DNA from: an uncultured Alistipes sp.
GTDB lineage: Bacteria > Bacteroidota > Bacteroidia > Bacteroidales > Rikenellaceae
Assembly (NCBI GenBank): GCA_900553175.1
Contig: USCH01000002.1
Coordinates: 1-64,000 of the forward strand
Reading direction: 5' to 3'
DNA: 64,000 bases
The notes under the pieces are model-generated. The model was not told the DNA's origin and searched no databases. It saw only the letters and a list, made by a program, of their open reading frames with translations. Positions within the stretch are counted from its first letter, which is position 1, and every line of letters begins with the position of its first letter. A program made the position numbers and the translations under genes. This document shows positions 33,223-42,700 of the stretch, piece by piece.

Positions 33223-34545
33223 ATGTCCAACGTATCCCTGATCATAGGACGCGAATTCAACGAACGCGTCCGCAAAAAGTCGTTCATCGTCACCACGCTG
33301 CTCATGCCCGTGCTGATGATCGGTCTGATGGTCGCTCCGGCGCTCATCATGGAGTTCTCGCGCGGCGACGAGAAGCGCATCGCCGTCATCGACGACAGCG
33401 GGCTGGTGGCTCCGCAGTTGGAAAACGACGACGAGCTGACCTTCGAACAGGTCGACCTGAAGATCGACGAAGCGCGCCGCGAGCTGACCGAGGCGTTCGG
33501 CGTGCTCTACATCGGCGGCGACATCCTCTCGAATCCCTCCGACGTGCGCTTCTACGTCAACTCCACGTCGTCGCTCCCGGTCGAGAGCGCCATTACGGGG
33601 CAGATCGAACGGATTCTGGAGGCCGAGAAGCTCAAGCAGTACCGTATCGATAACCTCGCGCAGATTCTCGACGAGGTGAAGACCGACGTGAGGATGCAGA
33701 CCTTCCGCAACGACAAGTCGCAGGAGGAGGACTCCCAGGCCCGTTCGTCGATCGTGGCGACGGTGCTGGGGTACATTCTCGGCTTCGTGCTCTACATGTT
33801 CCTGCTGCTCTACGGCTCGATGGTCATGCAGTCGGTCATCGAGGAGAAGAACAGCCGCGTGCTCGAAGTGATGGTCTCGTCGGTACGTCCGTTCGACCTG
33901 ATGATGGGCAAGATTCTGGGCGTGGCGCTGGTCGCCGTGACGCAGGTGGTGATCTGGGGCGTGCTGATCTGCGGCGCGGGCGCTTTCGTGCTGCCCCATC
34001 TCATGCCCGGCGACATGATGGCCGGAGCCGAGGCCGCAGCGGCGGGCATGCCCGATGTCGCGGCGCAGAGCGGGTTCGATCCCGACATGCTCCAGGCCGT
34101 GGCGGCCATGACCGATGTGGGCTACATGCTGAAGATTTTCGTCTGTCTGCTGCTCTTCATCTTCGGCGGCTATCTGCTCTACTCGGCGATGTTCGCCGCC
34201 GTGGGTTCGGCCGTCGACAACGTGCAGGACGCCTCGCAGCTGCAGATGCCCATCACGCTGCCGATCATCCTGGCGCTGCTCGTCATGCTGGCCGTCATCA
34301 AGGACCCCGATTCGCAGCTTTCGTTCTGGTTCTCGGTCATCCCCTTCACGTCGCCCGTGGTGATGATGGCCCGCATCCCCTACGACATCCCGCTGTGGCA
34401 GATCGCCCTCTCGCTGGGGCTGCTCTACGCCTCGTTCGTGGGCATGGTGTGGCTGGCCGCCAAGATCTACCGCGTGGGTATCTTCATGTACGGCAAGAAG
34501 CCCACCCTCCGGGAGCTCTTCAAGTGGGTGCGTTACAAATACTGA
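33223..34545 (+). CDS. ABC transporter permease (NatB-like, ABC-2 type)
   Basis: This 440-residue permease begins MSNVSLIIGREFNERVRKKSFIVTTLLMPVLMIGLM, which is typical of NatB-like proteins. A first helix (about residues 22-44), a large periplasmic domain (about 45-190) and a cluster of five to six helices (about 193-420) follow, with EEKNSRVLEVMVSSVRPFDLMMGKI in between. The upstream in-frame start at 33151 adds an atypical leader, so ATG 33223 is chosen. It works with the ATPase at 32183. Confidence 0.88.
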   Translation: MSNVSLIIGREFNERVRKKSFIVTTLLMPVLMIGLMVAPALIMEFSRGDEKRIAVIDDSGLVAPQLENDDELTFEQVDLKIDEARRELTEAFGVLYIGGDILSNPSDVRFYVNSTSSLPVESAITGQIERILEAEKLKQYRIDNLAQILDEVKTDVRMQTFRNDKSQEEDSQARSSIVATVLGYILGFVLYMFLLLYGSMVMQSVIEEKNSRVLEVMVSSVRPFDLMMGKILGVALVAVTQVVIWGVLICGAGAFVLPHLMPGDMMAGAEAAAAGMPDVAAQSGFDPDMLQAVAAMTDVGYMLKIFVCLLLFIFGGYLLYSAMFAAVGSAVDNVQDASQLQMPITLPIILALLVMLAVIKDPDSQLSFWFSVIPFTSPVVMMARIPYDIPLWQIALSLGLLYASFVGMVWLAAKIYRVGIFMYGKKPTLRELFKWVRYKY

Positions 34546-34604
34546 CCGGAAGCCGGATACGGTTTTCCCCGTCTCGGACAGGGCCTTCGGGAGAACCCGA
34601 TACG

Positions 34605-34640
34605 ATTCGCCCCTGCCGCGGCTTTGCGGCAGGGGCGAAT
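34605..34640. terminator. Bidirectional hairpin between convergent genes (GGCAGGGGCG family)
   Basis: A 15-bp perfect stem (ATTCGCCCCTGCCGC 34605-34619 with 34626-34640) with loop GGCTTT lies between the convergent permease and acetyltransferase genes. The stem core matches hairpins at 10843 and 62975. Confidence 0.75.
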
Positions 34641-34657
34641 GCCTTTTCGGGCGGGGC

Positions 34658-35245
34658 TTATCCGAGGCTTACGCGGTCGGATTCGGCGATGGGGCGCAGC
34701 GGCCGGCACGGATTGCCTACGGCCAGCATGCCCGGCGGAATGTCGTGCACGACGACGCTTCCGGCGCCGATGACCGTGCCCCGGCCGATCCGGACGCCCG
34801 GCAGGATCGTCGCATGTCCGCCGATCCATACGTCGTCGTCGATCCGGACGGGACGGGCGCGCATGATGCCCGCGCTGCGCTGGTCGGGCAGCAGCGCGTG
34901 GGTGACCGTGTAGATGCCCACGTCGGGGCCGATGAAGACGCGGTCGCCGATGGTGACGGGGGCTTCGTCGAGGATCGTCAGGTTGAAATTGCCCACGAAA
35001 CGATCGCCTACGGATATTTGCGTGCCGAAGTCGCAGTGAAACGGGCTATGGAGGATGAGCCCCTCTCCGGCGTGTGCGAAGAGCTGTCGGATGATCGCCT
35101 CCCGCTCCTCGTGCCGGGAGGGCGGCAGGGCGTTGAGGCGGAAGCAGAGCTCCTCGGCCCGCTGGAGTTCGGCTGCGATGTCGGGGGTGATGGCGTTGAG
35201 CCAGGCTCCCGAGCGCATGCGCCGGAGATTGTCGGTGTCGGTCAT
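34658..35245 (-). CDS. maa: Sugar O-acetyltransferase (Maa/LacA family)
   Basis: The 195-residue left-handed beta-helix enzyme moves acetyl from acetyl-CoA to a sugar. The N-terminal maltose acetyltransferase cap is visible (RMRSGAWLNAITPDIAAEL). Hexapeptide repeats follow, with the catalytic His in YTVTHALLPDQRSAGIM (about residue 117) and the end motif IGAGSVVVHDIPPGMLAVGNPCRPLR. The sugar substrate is unknown. Confidence 0.9.
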   Translation of the reverse strand: MTDTDNLRRMRSGAWLNAITPDIAAELQRAEELCFRLNALPPSRHEEREAIIRQLFAHAGEGLILHSPFHCDFGTQISVGDRFVGNFNLTILDEAPVTIGDRVFIGPDVGIYTVTHALLPDQRSAGIMRARPVRIDDDVWIGGHATILPGVRIGRGTVIGAGSVVVHDIPPGMLAVGNPCRPLRPIAESDRVSLG

Positions 35246-35346
35246 GTCGGTCGGAGGTTATGGTTCGGGGATTGCGGTGTGTGCGGGTTGCGGTTCGGGC
35301 GGTCCGGGCGGTTCGGGGCCCGGGGCCCGGGCCCAGCAGGCTTTCG

Positions 35347-35382
35347 AAAAAATTCCGGCCCGGGGAAGACCGCGGGCCGGAA
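35347..35382 (-). terminator. Rho-independent terminator of the M13 peptidase gene
   Basis: TTCCGGCCC (35353-35361) pairs with GGGCCGGAA (35374-35382); on the minus strand the stem is followed by six U (plus A-run 35347-35352). It is 21 bases past the stop at 35404. Confidence 0.8.
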
Positions 35383-35403
35383 CGTGTTGCGCCTGCGAAC
35401 GGC

Positions 35404-37435
35404 TTACCAGATGATGACGCGCTCCTCCTCGGGCAGGAACATCGCGCCGCCCTCGATGCCGAATGCGTCGTAGAACGACTGGAGGTTGCGCAGCGTGGCG
35501 TTGACGCGCCACTTGCCCAGCGAATGCACGTCGAGCTTGGTCAGCCGGGCGATCTCCTCGTCGCGGATGTTCTGGGCCCACAGGGCGGCATAGCCCAGGT
35601 AGAAGCGCTGGGCGTCGGTGAATCCGTCGATCGGTGCGGGGGTCTCCTTGCCCTCCAGCGAGTTGCGGTAGGCCGTCCAGGCCACGCGCAGACCGCCCTG
35701 GTCGGCGATGTTCTCGCCCAGCGAGAGCGAACCGTTGGCGTGGATGGCGGGCTGGTCGTCGTGTGCGGGCAGCACCTCGATGGCGTCGAACTGCTTGACG
35801 AGCACCTCGGTCTTGGCCTTGAACGCCTCGGCGTCGGCGTCGGTCCACCAGTTGTTCATGTTGCCGTCCTTGTCGAAGTTGCGGCCCTGGTCGTCGAATC
35901 CGTGGGTCATCTCGTGGCCGATCACCACGCCGATGGCGCCGTAGTTCACCGCGTCGTCGGCCGCAGGGTTGAAGAACGGCGGCTGGAGAATGGCGGCCGG
36001 GAAGCAGATTTCGTTGGTCGTCGGGTTGTAGTAGGCGTTGACCATCTGCGGCGGCATGTGCCACTCGGCCCGGTCGACGGGCTTGCCCAGCTCGGCGATG
36101 TTGTCGGCCGTGTACCAGGCGCTGGCTCCCATGATGTTCTCCCAGTAGCTCTTCGAGGGGTCGATTTCGAGCGTCGAGTAATCCTTCCACTTGTCGGGGT
36201 AGCCGATCTTGACGGTGAAGGCCGCCAGTTTCTCCTGCGCGCGGGCCTTGGTCTCGGCGGACATCCAGTCGAGGGCGTCGATGTGCTGCGAAAGGGCCGT
36301 CTGGAGGTTCTTCACCAGGTCGAGCATGCGGGCCTTGTCCTCCTCGGGGAAGTATTTGGCCACGTAGATCTCGCCCACGGCTTCGGAAAGCGTGCCGTTG
36401 GGCACCGACATGGCCCGTTTCCAGCGGGGTTTCATCTCCTGCTGTCCGGCCATCGTGCGGCCGAAGAACTCGAACGAGGCGTTCTGGAAGTCGTCGCTCA
36501 GGTAGCCTGCCGCCGAGTCGATGTACTGGGCGGTCAGGTAGTGGCGCAGATCGTCGAGCGGGGCCGTCTTGAGCAGCTCGTTGGCGTTGTCGAGCGACGA
36601 GGGGGTGGTGACGATGATCCGGTCGAAGTCGCCGATGCCCATCGCGGCGTAGTAGGCCGGCCAGTTGACGGCGTCGTAGCGCTTCTCGAAGTCGGCCCGC
36701 GGGAGGGGGGTTGTACTGTGCCGGGATGTCGCGCAGCTCGACGCTCGACCACATCTTTTCGGCCAGCGCGGTCTCGATCCTCATCACGCCGGCGACCGCT
36801 CCTTCGATTTCGCCTTCGGGCATGCCCGCCAGCGCGAAGATTTTGGCCAGATACTCCTTGTAGGCCGTACGGAACCGTTCGTTCTCGGCGTCGAGGTAAT
36901 AGTCGCGGTCACCCATGATGAGGCCCGACTGCGAGGCGTAGAGCGCGTTCATCGAGCTGTCCATCAGGTCGGACTCGACGCCCACCGAGAAGAACGGGTT
37001 GGCCACCGAAGTGTGGAGCCGGGCGATGGCAGCGGTGAGCTGCGCACGGTCGTCGATGGCGAGGATCCGCTCCACGCCCTCGCGGATCGGTGCGGCGCCC
37101 TCGGCGTTGAGACGCACCGAGTCGAGCCCCATCTTGTAGAGGTCGGCGATCTTCCGCTCGACCGAGCCCGGGGCGCTCTCGCGCTCGGTCATGCCGGCGA
37201 AGAGTTCGTTGATGCGTTTCTCGTTGTTCTCGCGCAGGACGTCGAACGACCCGTAGCGCGAATATTCGGGTTTGAGCGGATTGAGCCGCTGCCAGCCGCC
37301 CGTGGCGTACTGGTAGAAATCCTCGTTGGGCGCCACCTCGGGGTCGAGGTTCGCCAGATCGATGGCCGGGCTCTTGGCCGTGTTCCGACAACTTGCCATA
37401 CAAGCGATTGTTGCGAATAAAAGGATTTTCTTCAT
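35404..37435 (-). pseudogene. M13 family (neprilysin-like) metallopeptidase, frameshifted in a G6 tract
   Basis: The reading frame runs from ATG 37435 through a lipoprotein signal (Cys16, IACMASC) and the M13 N-terminal domain (DEDFYQYATGGW-like NEDFYQYATGGW, about residue 38) to QYNP. At 36705-36710 (six G on plus, six C in the gene) the frame shifts. The correct continuation (QYNPLPRADFEKRYDAVNW) needs one C fewer. The rest is intact in the other frame to 35404, with zinc motif VIGHEMTHGFDDQGRNFDKDG, EN at SLGENIADQGG, and the C-terminal CxxW-like end EERVIIW. Either a real slipped tract or a base-calling error explains it. Confidence 0.88.
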
Positions 37436-37466
37436 CGTGTTGCGGTTGTTGAATCGTTTTCGGGTG

Positions 37467-37489
37467 AAAAAAGCCGCCCGGAGGCGGCT
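37467..37489 (-). terminator. Rho-independent terminator of pgk
   Basis: AGCCGCC (37472-37478) pairs with GGCGGCT (37483-37489), loop CGGA, followed on the minus strand by a U run (plus A-run 37467-37472). It begins 7 bases after the pgk stop. Confidence 0.85.
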
Positions 37490-37495
37490 CGAAAG

Positions 37496-38758
37496 TTAGT
37501 CGCGGATGGCCGCTACGCCCGGCAGGTCGCCGAACTCGATGTATTCGAGCAGCGCGCCGCCGCCCGTCGAGATGTACGACACCTGGTCGGCCAGGCCGAA
37601 CTTGTTGATGCAGGCCACCGAGTCGCCGCCGCCGATGAGCGAGTAGGCGCCTTTCTTCGTGGCTTCGGCGATGGCCAGGGCCACCTCCTTGGAGCCCGTC
37701 GCGAACTTGTCGATCTCGAAGACGCCGACCGGGCCGTTCCACAGGATGGTCTTGCAGCCGAGGATGTGCTCGCAGAAGGCTTTCTTGCCCTCGTCGGCGA
37801 TGTCGACACCCTCCCAGCCGTCGGGAATGTCATTGGCCGGGGCGGTCTTGGTGTTGGCGTCCTGCGAGAAGTCGTCGGCGATGAGCGCGTCGGGCGACAT
37901 GACGAGCTTCACGCCCTTCTGCTTGGCCAGCTCCAGAATTTCGAGGGCCACGGGGAACATGTCGGGCTCGCAGATCGACTTGCCGACCTTGCCGCCCTGA
38001 GCTGCGGCGAAGGTGTAGGTCATGCCGCCGCCGATGACGATCGAATCGCACTTCTCGATCAGGGCCTTGATGACGCCGATCTTCGACGAGACCTTCGAGC
38101 CGCCGATAATGGCGCAGAACGGACGCGCGGGATTCTCCATGACGGCCGAGATGGCCTTGACCTCCTTCTCCATCAGGTAACCGAACATCTTGTCGGTGGG
38201 GAAGTATTTGGCGATCAGGTAAGTAGAGGCGTGCTTGCGGTGGGCCGTGCCGAAGGCGTCGTTGACGTAGCAGTCGCCCAGCGAAGCGAGCTTCTTGACG
38301 AACTCTTTCTGCGGACCCTCCTTCAGGGCCTTCTTGGCGGCATCCTTCTCCTCCTTGGTGGCGTCCTCGGCCAGACCGCGGGGCTTGCCCTCCTCCTCGG
38401 CGTAGAAACGCAGGTTTTCGAGCAGCATCACCTCGCCGGGCTTGAGCGCCTTGGCCATTTCGGCGGCTTTTTCGCCCATGCAGTCGCCGGCGAAAGCCAC
38501 CTTCGTGCCGAGGTTCTTCTCGATGGCGGGCACGATCTGCTCCAGCGAGTATTTGGGATCGGGGTTCTTCTTGGGACGGCCCATGTGCGACATGAGGATG
38601 GCCGAACCGCCTTCGGCGAGCACTTTCTTGATGGTGGGAATCGCCGCACGGATGCGGGTGTCGTCCGTCACCTGGCCCTCGGCGTCGAGAGGCACGTTGA
38701 AATCCACGCGGATGAGCGCGCGTTTGCCTTTGAAGTCGTAGTTGTCGATCGAAATCAT
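37496..38758 (-). CDS. pgk: Phosphoglycerate kinase
   Basis: The 420-residue glycolytic enzyme makes ATP from 1,3-bisphosphoglycerate. Visible motifs are RVDFNVPLD (about residue 17), SHMGRPKK (about 58), LLENLRFYAEEEG, DAFGTAHRKHAST (about 165), GGSKVSSKIGV (about 211), the nucleotide loop NGPVGVFE (about 344) and GGGDSVACINKFG (about 378). The start at 38758 gives the conserved MISIDNYDFKGKRALIRVDFN. It stands alone between two terminators. Confidence 0.96.
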   Translation of the reverse strand: MISIDNYDFKGKRALIRVDFNVPLDAEGQVTDDTRIRAAIPTIKKVLAEGGSAILMSHMGRPKKNPDPKYSLEQIVPAIEKNLGTKVAFAGDCMGEKAAEMAKALKPGEVMLLENLRFYAEEEGKPRGLAEDATKEEKDAAKKALKEGPQKEFVKKLASLGDCYVNDAFGTAHRKHASTYLIAKYFPTDKMFGYLMEKEVKAISAVMENPARPFCAIIGGSKVSSKIGVIKALIEKCDSIVIGGGMTYTFAAAQGGKVGKSICEPDMFPVALEILELAKQKGVKLVMSPDALIADDFSQDANTKTAPANDIPDGWEGVDIADEGKKAFCEHILGCKTILWNGPVGVFEIDKFATGSKEVALAIAEATKKGAYSLIGGGDSVACINKFGLADQVSYISTGGGALLEYIEFGDLPGVAAIRD

Positions 38759-38814
38759 AGTGTTTTGATTGTTAAGTATTTCGTTTGACTCGTTCTGCGA
38801 ATGGTCGGATGCCG

Positions 38815-38822
38815 CAAAAATA
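38815..38822 (-). promoter_or_regulatory. -7 box of pgk promoter
   Basis: CAAAAATA on plus reads TATTTTTG on the minus strand, 57 bases before the pgk start. Confidence 0.55.
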
Positions 38823-38937
38823 CGAATTTTTTTGGTAACTGCATACAACATGCGTCCCATCTTTTGTCCGGATGCCCGGTTTTTTCTTCGCGCACCGGAC
38901 CTTTTTCCGGCGGGCGGCGCCGGGTGCGGCGCGGGTG

Positions 38938-39357
38938 TCACTTGCGGCGTTGGAGGATCGTGCGGATGCTCTGCATGAACTCCTCGGGCGACGAGGCTCC
39001 CTGGATGCGCCCCAGCAGACGGCCCTCGGTGTCGAAGATCAGGTAGAGCGGGATGGCGCCCTGCCCGTAGCGTTTCATCAGATCGGCTCCGGTGGCCTGG
39101 TCGGTGTCGTACTTGGCCGCTACGAACCGTTCGTCCATGAATGCGCCGACCTCCTTGCGCGAAAAGACATGCCGCTCCATCATGCGGCAGGGCGGACACC
39201 ACGAGGCGTAGAGGTCGATGAAGACCAGTTTGCCCTGCTTGACGGCCATTTCACGGACCGCATCGGTCGAGGCGGTCTCGAATTTCACCTGCGCCTGCGA
39301 GGCGCCTGCCGCGAAGAGGAAGATCGTCGCCAGCAGATAGAAGATGCGTTTGTTCAT
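38938..39357 (-). CDS. Periplasmic thioredoxin-fold protein
   Basis: This 139-residue protein has a signal peptide (residues 1-22, cut near ASQAQ) and a thioredoxin fold with active site YASWCPPCRMMERHVF (CPPC, about residue 54). The cis-proline region is GAIPLYLIFD. It resembles DsbD-gamma/thioredoxin_7 proteins of the Bacteroidetes periplasm and probably reduces or shuffles disulphides there. Its partner is unknown. Confidence 0.88.
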   Translation of the reverse strand: MNKRIFYLLATIFLFAAGASQAQVKFETASTDAVREMAVKQGKLVFIDLYASWCPPCRMMERHVFSRKEVGAFMDERFVAAKYDTDQATGADLMKRYGQGAIPLYLIFDTEGRLLGRIQGASSPEEFMQSIRTILQRRK

Positions 39358-39430
39358 CGTTTCGGAATATTTGTCGAGAGGATACGTGCAAATTCCGCAC
39401 CCGGATGGATGCCGGCCGCCGGAGCGGCGC

Positions 39431-40474
39431 TCAATCGTCGGCCGGAAGGCCGTCGTTCCGGGCCGAGGTGCTCAGCAGGCCGCACGCCGCCTGGATGTCC
39501 TCGCCGCGCGAAGCCCGGATCGTGGTCTGGATGCCGCGGGCCGTGAGGGCGTCGCGGAAGCGGATCATCTCCGCGTCGGGCGGCGAGAAATAGGGCGAAT
39601 CGGGGATGCGGTGGAACCGGATGAGGTTGATGCGGCACCGGATGCCGTCGAGCAGCCTCGTGAGCGCGCGGAGGTGCCGCGGCGAGTCGTTGAGGCCCTG
39701 CATGAGGATGTATTCGAACGAGACGCGTCGCTGGTGGGTGAAGTCGTACCGGCGCAGGAGGGCGACCACGTCGGCGATGGGCCAGGCCCGCTCGACGGGC
39801 ATGATCGCCGCACGCTCTTCGGGGAAGGGGTTGTGCAGGCTGACGGCCAGATGGACTTTCGTCGCGTCGAGCAGCCGGCCGAGCTGCGGCAGGACCCCCG
39901 AGGTGGAGAGGGTGACGCGCGTGGGCGACCAGCCCAGACCCCACTCCGAGGTGATGATCTCCAGAGCCCGCAGAACGTTTTCGGTGTTGTCGAGCGGCTC
40001 TCCCATGCCCATGAAAACCAGGTTGGTGAGCCGGTCGAATTCGGGCAGCGAGACAATCTGGTTGAGGATTTCGTCCGTCGTGAGCGAGGCCTGCAATCCC
40101 TGACGGCCCGTGGCGCAGAAGCGGCAGCCCATGCGGCAGCCCGCCTGCGAGGAGACGCAGAGCGTCGAACGCCCGCCGTCGGGAATCCATGCCGATTCGA
40201 TGAAGTGGCCGCCCGAGGTGCGGAAAAGGTATTTTTTCGTGCCGTCGGACGAAACCGATGTCCGCACCGGGGCGCTCAGCGCCGGGCGGAACATCCGGGC
40301 GAGCCTTTGGCGGTGCGTCAGCGAGAGGTCGCTCATCCGCATGGGGTCGTCGGTGCGCCGCAGGTAGAGCCACCGGGCGATCTGGCGGGCGGCGAAACGG
40401 GGCATGTCCGCTTCGGCGCACAGGGTCCGGAGTTCGTCGGGGGTTTTCCCGAAAAGGGGCGGCAGGGGTGTCAT
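39431..40474 (-). CDS. rlmN: Dual-specificity 23S rRNA/tRNA adenine C2-methyltransferase RlmN
   Basis: The 347-residue radical SAM enzyme methylates A2503 of 23S rRNA and A37 of some tRNAs. The radical SAM cluster CRMGCRFCATGRQG (CxxxCxxC, about residue 104), GMGEPLDN (about 160) and the C-terminal cysteine in IQAACGLL (about 335) are present. ATG 40474 is chosen because the upstream region contains the promoter. Confidence 0.94.
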   Translation of the reverse strand: MTPLPPLFGKTPDELRTLCAEADMPRFAARQIARWLYLRRTDDPMRMSDLSLTHRQRLARMFRPALSAPVRTSVSSDGTKKYLFRTSGGHFIESAWIPDGGRSTLCVSSQAGCRMGCRFCATGRQGLQASLTTDEILNQIVSLPEFDRLTNLVFMGMGEPLDNTENVLRALEIITSEWGLGWSPTRVTLSTSGVLPQLGRLLDATKVHLAVSLHNPFPEERAAIMPVERAWPIADVVALLRRYDFTHQRRVSFEYILMQGLNDSPRHLRALTRLLDGIRCRINLIRFHRIPDSPYFSPPDAEMIRFRDALTARGIQTTIRASRGEDIQAACGLLSTSARNDGLPADD

Positions 40475-40503
40475 GGCGGTTCCTGGAAGATTCTTGTCGG
40501 GAG

Positions 40504-40511
40504 CAAAAGTA
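40504..40511 (-). promoter_or_regulatory. -7 box of rlmN promoter
   Basis: CAAAAGTA on plus reads TACTTTTG on the minus strand, 30 bases before the rlmN start. Confidence 0.6.
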
Positions 40512-40564
40512 GGCAAAAATTGAAGAATTTTGCGCACGGACGTTCGTTTTTGAATTTTTATCCC

Positions 40565-40572
40565 TATATTTG
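40565..40572 (+). promoter_or_regulatory. -7 box of tonB promoter
   Basis: TATATTTG is a perfect TAnnTTTG box, 78 bases before the tonB start, in the region divergent from rlmN. Confidence 0.6.
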
Positions 40573-40649
40573 TGGTGCATATGCGCTCCCGACCGATGGA
40601 TCGTGCATGGAGCGCGTGGCATGATAGCGAACAATTAAATTTGAGATAG

Positions 40650-41333
40650 ATGGAAATCAAGAAAACACCCAGGGCGGACCTGAACAACAAGAGAGGTCTG
40701 TTTCTGGAGATCGGTCTTTGCGTGTCTCTGGGTCTCGTCATTCTGGCTTTCGCCTATACGCCCAAGGAGCACCGCATCGAAAAAATCGACATGCAGATCG
40801 GCCCCGTGGAAGAGGAACTGGTGGAGATCACGCGTAACGAACAGAAGCCGCCCGAGGCGCCCAAGAAGGTCGAGGTGAAGGTGATCGCCGACCTGCTGCA
40901 GGTGGTGACCAACGAGACGAAGATCACCACCGAGGTCGACTTCGCCGAGTTCGACGAGAACACCGAGGTGATCCAGCAGGTCGAGGTGGCCGAAGAGGTG
41001 GTCGAGGACGACCAGCCGTTCATCATCGTGGAGACGATGCCCTCGTTCCAGGGCGGAGACCTCAACACGTTCCGCACCTGGGTGCAGCAGAACGTGAAAT
41101 TCCCGCAGATCGCTCTGGAGAACGGCATTCAGGGCCGTGTGGTTCTGTCGTTCGTGATCGAGAAGGACGGCCGTCTGACCAACATCCAGGTGCTCCAGAC
41201 CCCCGACCGGTCGCTTTCGGAAGAGGCGATCCGCGTGCTGAACAAATCGCCGAAGTGGAGCCCGGGCAAGCAGCGCAACCAGGTGGTGCGCGTGAAGTAC
41301 ACCTTGCCGGTCGACTTCCGCGTGCAGAATTAA
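40650..41333 (+). CDS. tonB: Energy transducer TonB
   Basis: This 227-residue protein couples the ExbB/ExbD motor to outer-membrane TonB-dependent transporters. A short cytoplasmic N-terminus is followed by one membrane helix (GLFLEIGLCVSLGLVILAFAY, about residues 16-36). A periplasmic linker rich in Glu, Val and Pro (about 40-125) comes next, then the C-terminal TonB domain (about 140-227: VKFPQIALENGIQGRVVLSFVIEKDG, VLNKSPKWSPGKQRNQVVRVKYTLPVDF). The motor genes are 30 kb away at 8420-10709. Other TonB copies may exist outside the window. Confidence 0.93.
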   Translation: MEIKKTPRADLNNKRGLFLEIGLCVSLGLVILAFAYTPKEHRIEKIDMQIGPVEEELVEITRNEQKPPEAPKKVEVKVIADLLQVVTNETKITTEVDFAEFDENTEVIQQVEVAEEVVEDDQPFIIVETMPSFQGGDLNTFRTWVQQNVKFPQIALENGIQGRVVLSFVIEKDGRLTNIQVLQTPDRSLSEEAIRVLNKSPKWSPGKQRNQVVRVKYTLPVDFRVQN

Positions 41334-41355
41334 ACGCTGTCGTCGCACTTATCGA

Positions 41356-41382
41356 GGGTATCCTGCTTCCGGGCGGATACCC
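41356..41382 (+). terminator. Terminator after tonB
   Basis: GGGTATCC (41356-41363) pairs with GGATACCC (41375-41382), followed by TTATTTGT. It is 22 bases past the tonB stop. Confidence 0.7.
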
Positions 41383-41448
41383 TTATTTGTAGCACGGAGT
41401 TTGCCCCGACGGCCCTGCGCGGTGCGGTGCGGGGCCTGCGGCGACGAA

Positions 41449-42681
41449 TTGAAATCTACGATTTTGGAAGAGAGAAAATACAACAACGGAAAAACCCCGG
41501 AAGAGACCGCCGCCTCGGAGCGGGCCGTGCTGGTGTCGGTGATCCGCGACGACCAGCCGCCGCAGCAGGCCGAAGAGTTCCTCGATGAGCTGGAATTTCT
41601 GGCCGAAACGGCCGACATCCGGACGGTGCGGCGCTTCACGCAGCGGCTGCCGCAGCCCTCGTCGCGCATCTATGTGGGGCCGGGCAAGCTCGAGGAGATC
41701 GCCGCCTACTGCCGCGACGAGGAGGTGGATGTGGCGATCTTCGACGACGAGCTCTCGCCCTCGCAGACGCGCAACATCGAGAAGGCGATGCCGTGCCGCA
41801 TTCTGGACCGCACGCGGTTGATCCTGGACATCTTCATGTCGCGGGCCCAGACGGCCTATGCCAAAACGCAGGTGCAGCTGGCCAATTACGAGTACATGCT
41901 GCCCCGCCTGTCGGGTCTGTGGACCCACCTCGAACGGCAGCGCGGCGGCACGGGAACGCGCGGCGGCGCCGGCGAGCGCGAAATCGAAACCGACCGGCGT
42001 ATCATCCGCAACCGCATCGCCAAACTGAAGGAGGACCTCAAGAAGATCGACCGCCAGATGGCCGTGCAGCGCTCGAACCGCGGGCAGCTGGTGCGGGTGG
42101 CGCTGGTGGGATACACCAATGTCGGCAAGTCGACCCTGATGAACCTCATCGCGAAGAGCGATGTGTTCGCCGAGAACAAGCTCTTCGCCACGCTCGACAC
42201 CACGGTGCGCAAGGTGGTCTTCGACAACCTCCCCTTTCTGCTCTCCGATACGGTGGGGTTCATCCGCAAGCTGCCGACCGAGCTGATCGAGTCGTTCAAG
42301 TCGACGCTCGACGAGGTGCGCGAAGCCGATCTGCTGGTGCATGTGGTCGATGTGTCGCATCCGCAGTTCGAGGAGCAGATCGACGTGGTGAAGCAGACCT
42401 TGCAGGAGATCGGCGCGGGCGACAAACCCGTCTATCTGGTCTTCAACAAGGTCGATGCCTATACCTATGTTAAAAAAGAGGAGGACGATCTGACGCCTTC
42501 CACGCGCGAAAACCTTTCGCTCGACGATCTGAAACGGAGCTGGATCGCCCGGGCCAACACGCCCTGCATCTTCCTTTCGGCGCTTGCGCGGACGAATGTC
42601 GACAAGTTCCGCAGCGACCTCTACGGCATGGTGCGCGAGATCCATGCCGGACGTTATCCGTTCAACAACTTCCTTTACTGA
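41449..42681 (+). CDS. hflX: Ribosome-associated GTPase HflX
   Basis: The 410-residue GTPase splits stalled or stressed ribosomes. The HflX N-domain has SSRIYVGPGKLEEI and DRTRLILDIFMSRAQTAYAKTQVQLANYEYMLPRL. A coiled-coil subdomain (ETDRRIIRNRIAKLKEDLKKIDRQ) precedes the G domain: G1 GYTNVGKST (about residue 220), G3 DTVGFIRKLP, G4 NKVD, G5 SAL. No ATG is in frame; TTG 41449 fits the family N-terminus best and TTG 41401 is the other choice. It is followed by upp. Confidence 0.9.
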   Translation: MKSTILEERKYNNGKTPEETAASERAVLVSVIRDDQPPQQAEEFLDELEFLAETADIRTVRRFTQRLPQPSSRIYVGPGKLEEIAAYCRDEEVDVAIFDDELSPSQTRNIEKAMPCRILDRTRLILDIFMSRAQTAYAKTQVQLANYEYMLPRLSGLWTHLERQRGGTGTRGGAGEREIETDRRIIRNRIAKLKEDLKKIDRQMAVQRSNRGQLVRVALVGYTNVGKSTLMNLIAKSDVFAENKLFATLDTTVRKVVFDNLPFLLSDTVGFIRKLPTELIESFKSTLDEVREADLLVHVVDVSHPQFEEQIDVVKQTLQEIGAGDKPVYLVFNKVDAYTYVKKEEDDLTPSTRENLSLDDLKRSWIARANTPCIFLSALARTNVDKFRSDLYGMVREIHAGRYPFNNFLY

Positions 42682-42700
42682 CAACCAAACCCAAAACCCT

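Noticed and set aside
39344..40624. 426-residue plus-strand frame mirroring rlmN
   Set aside because: It is antisense to a clear radical SAM gene; the composition is typical of a complementary-strand artefact.
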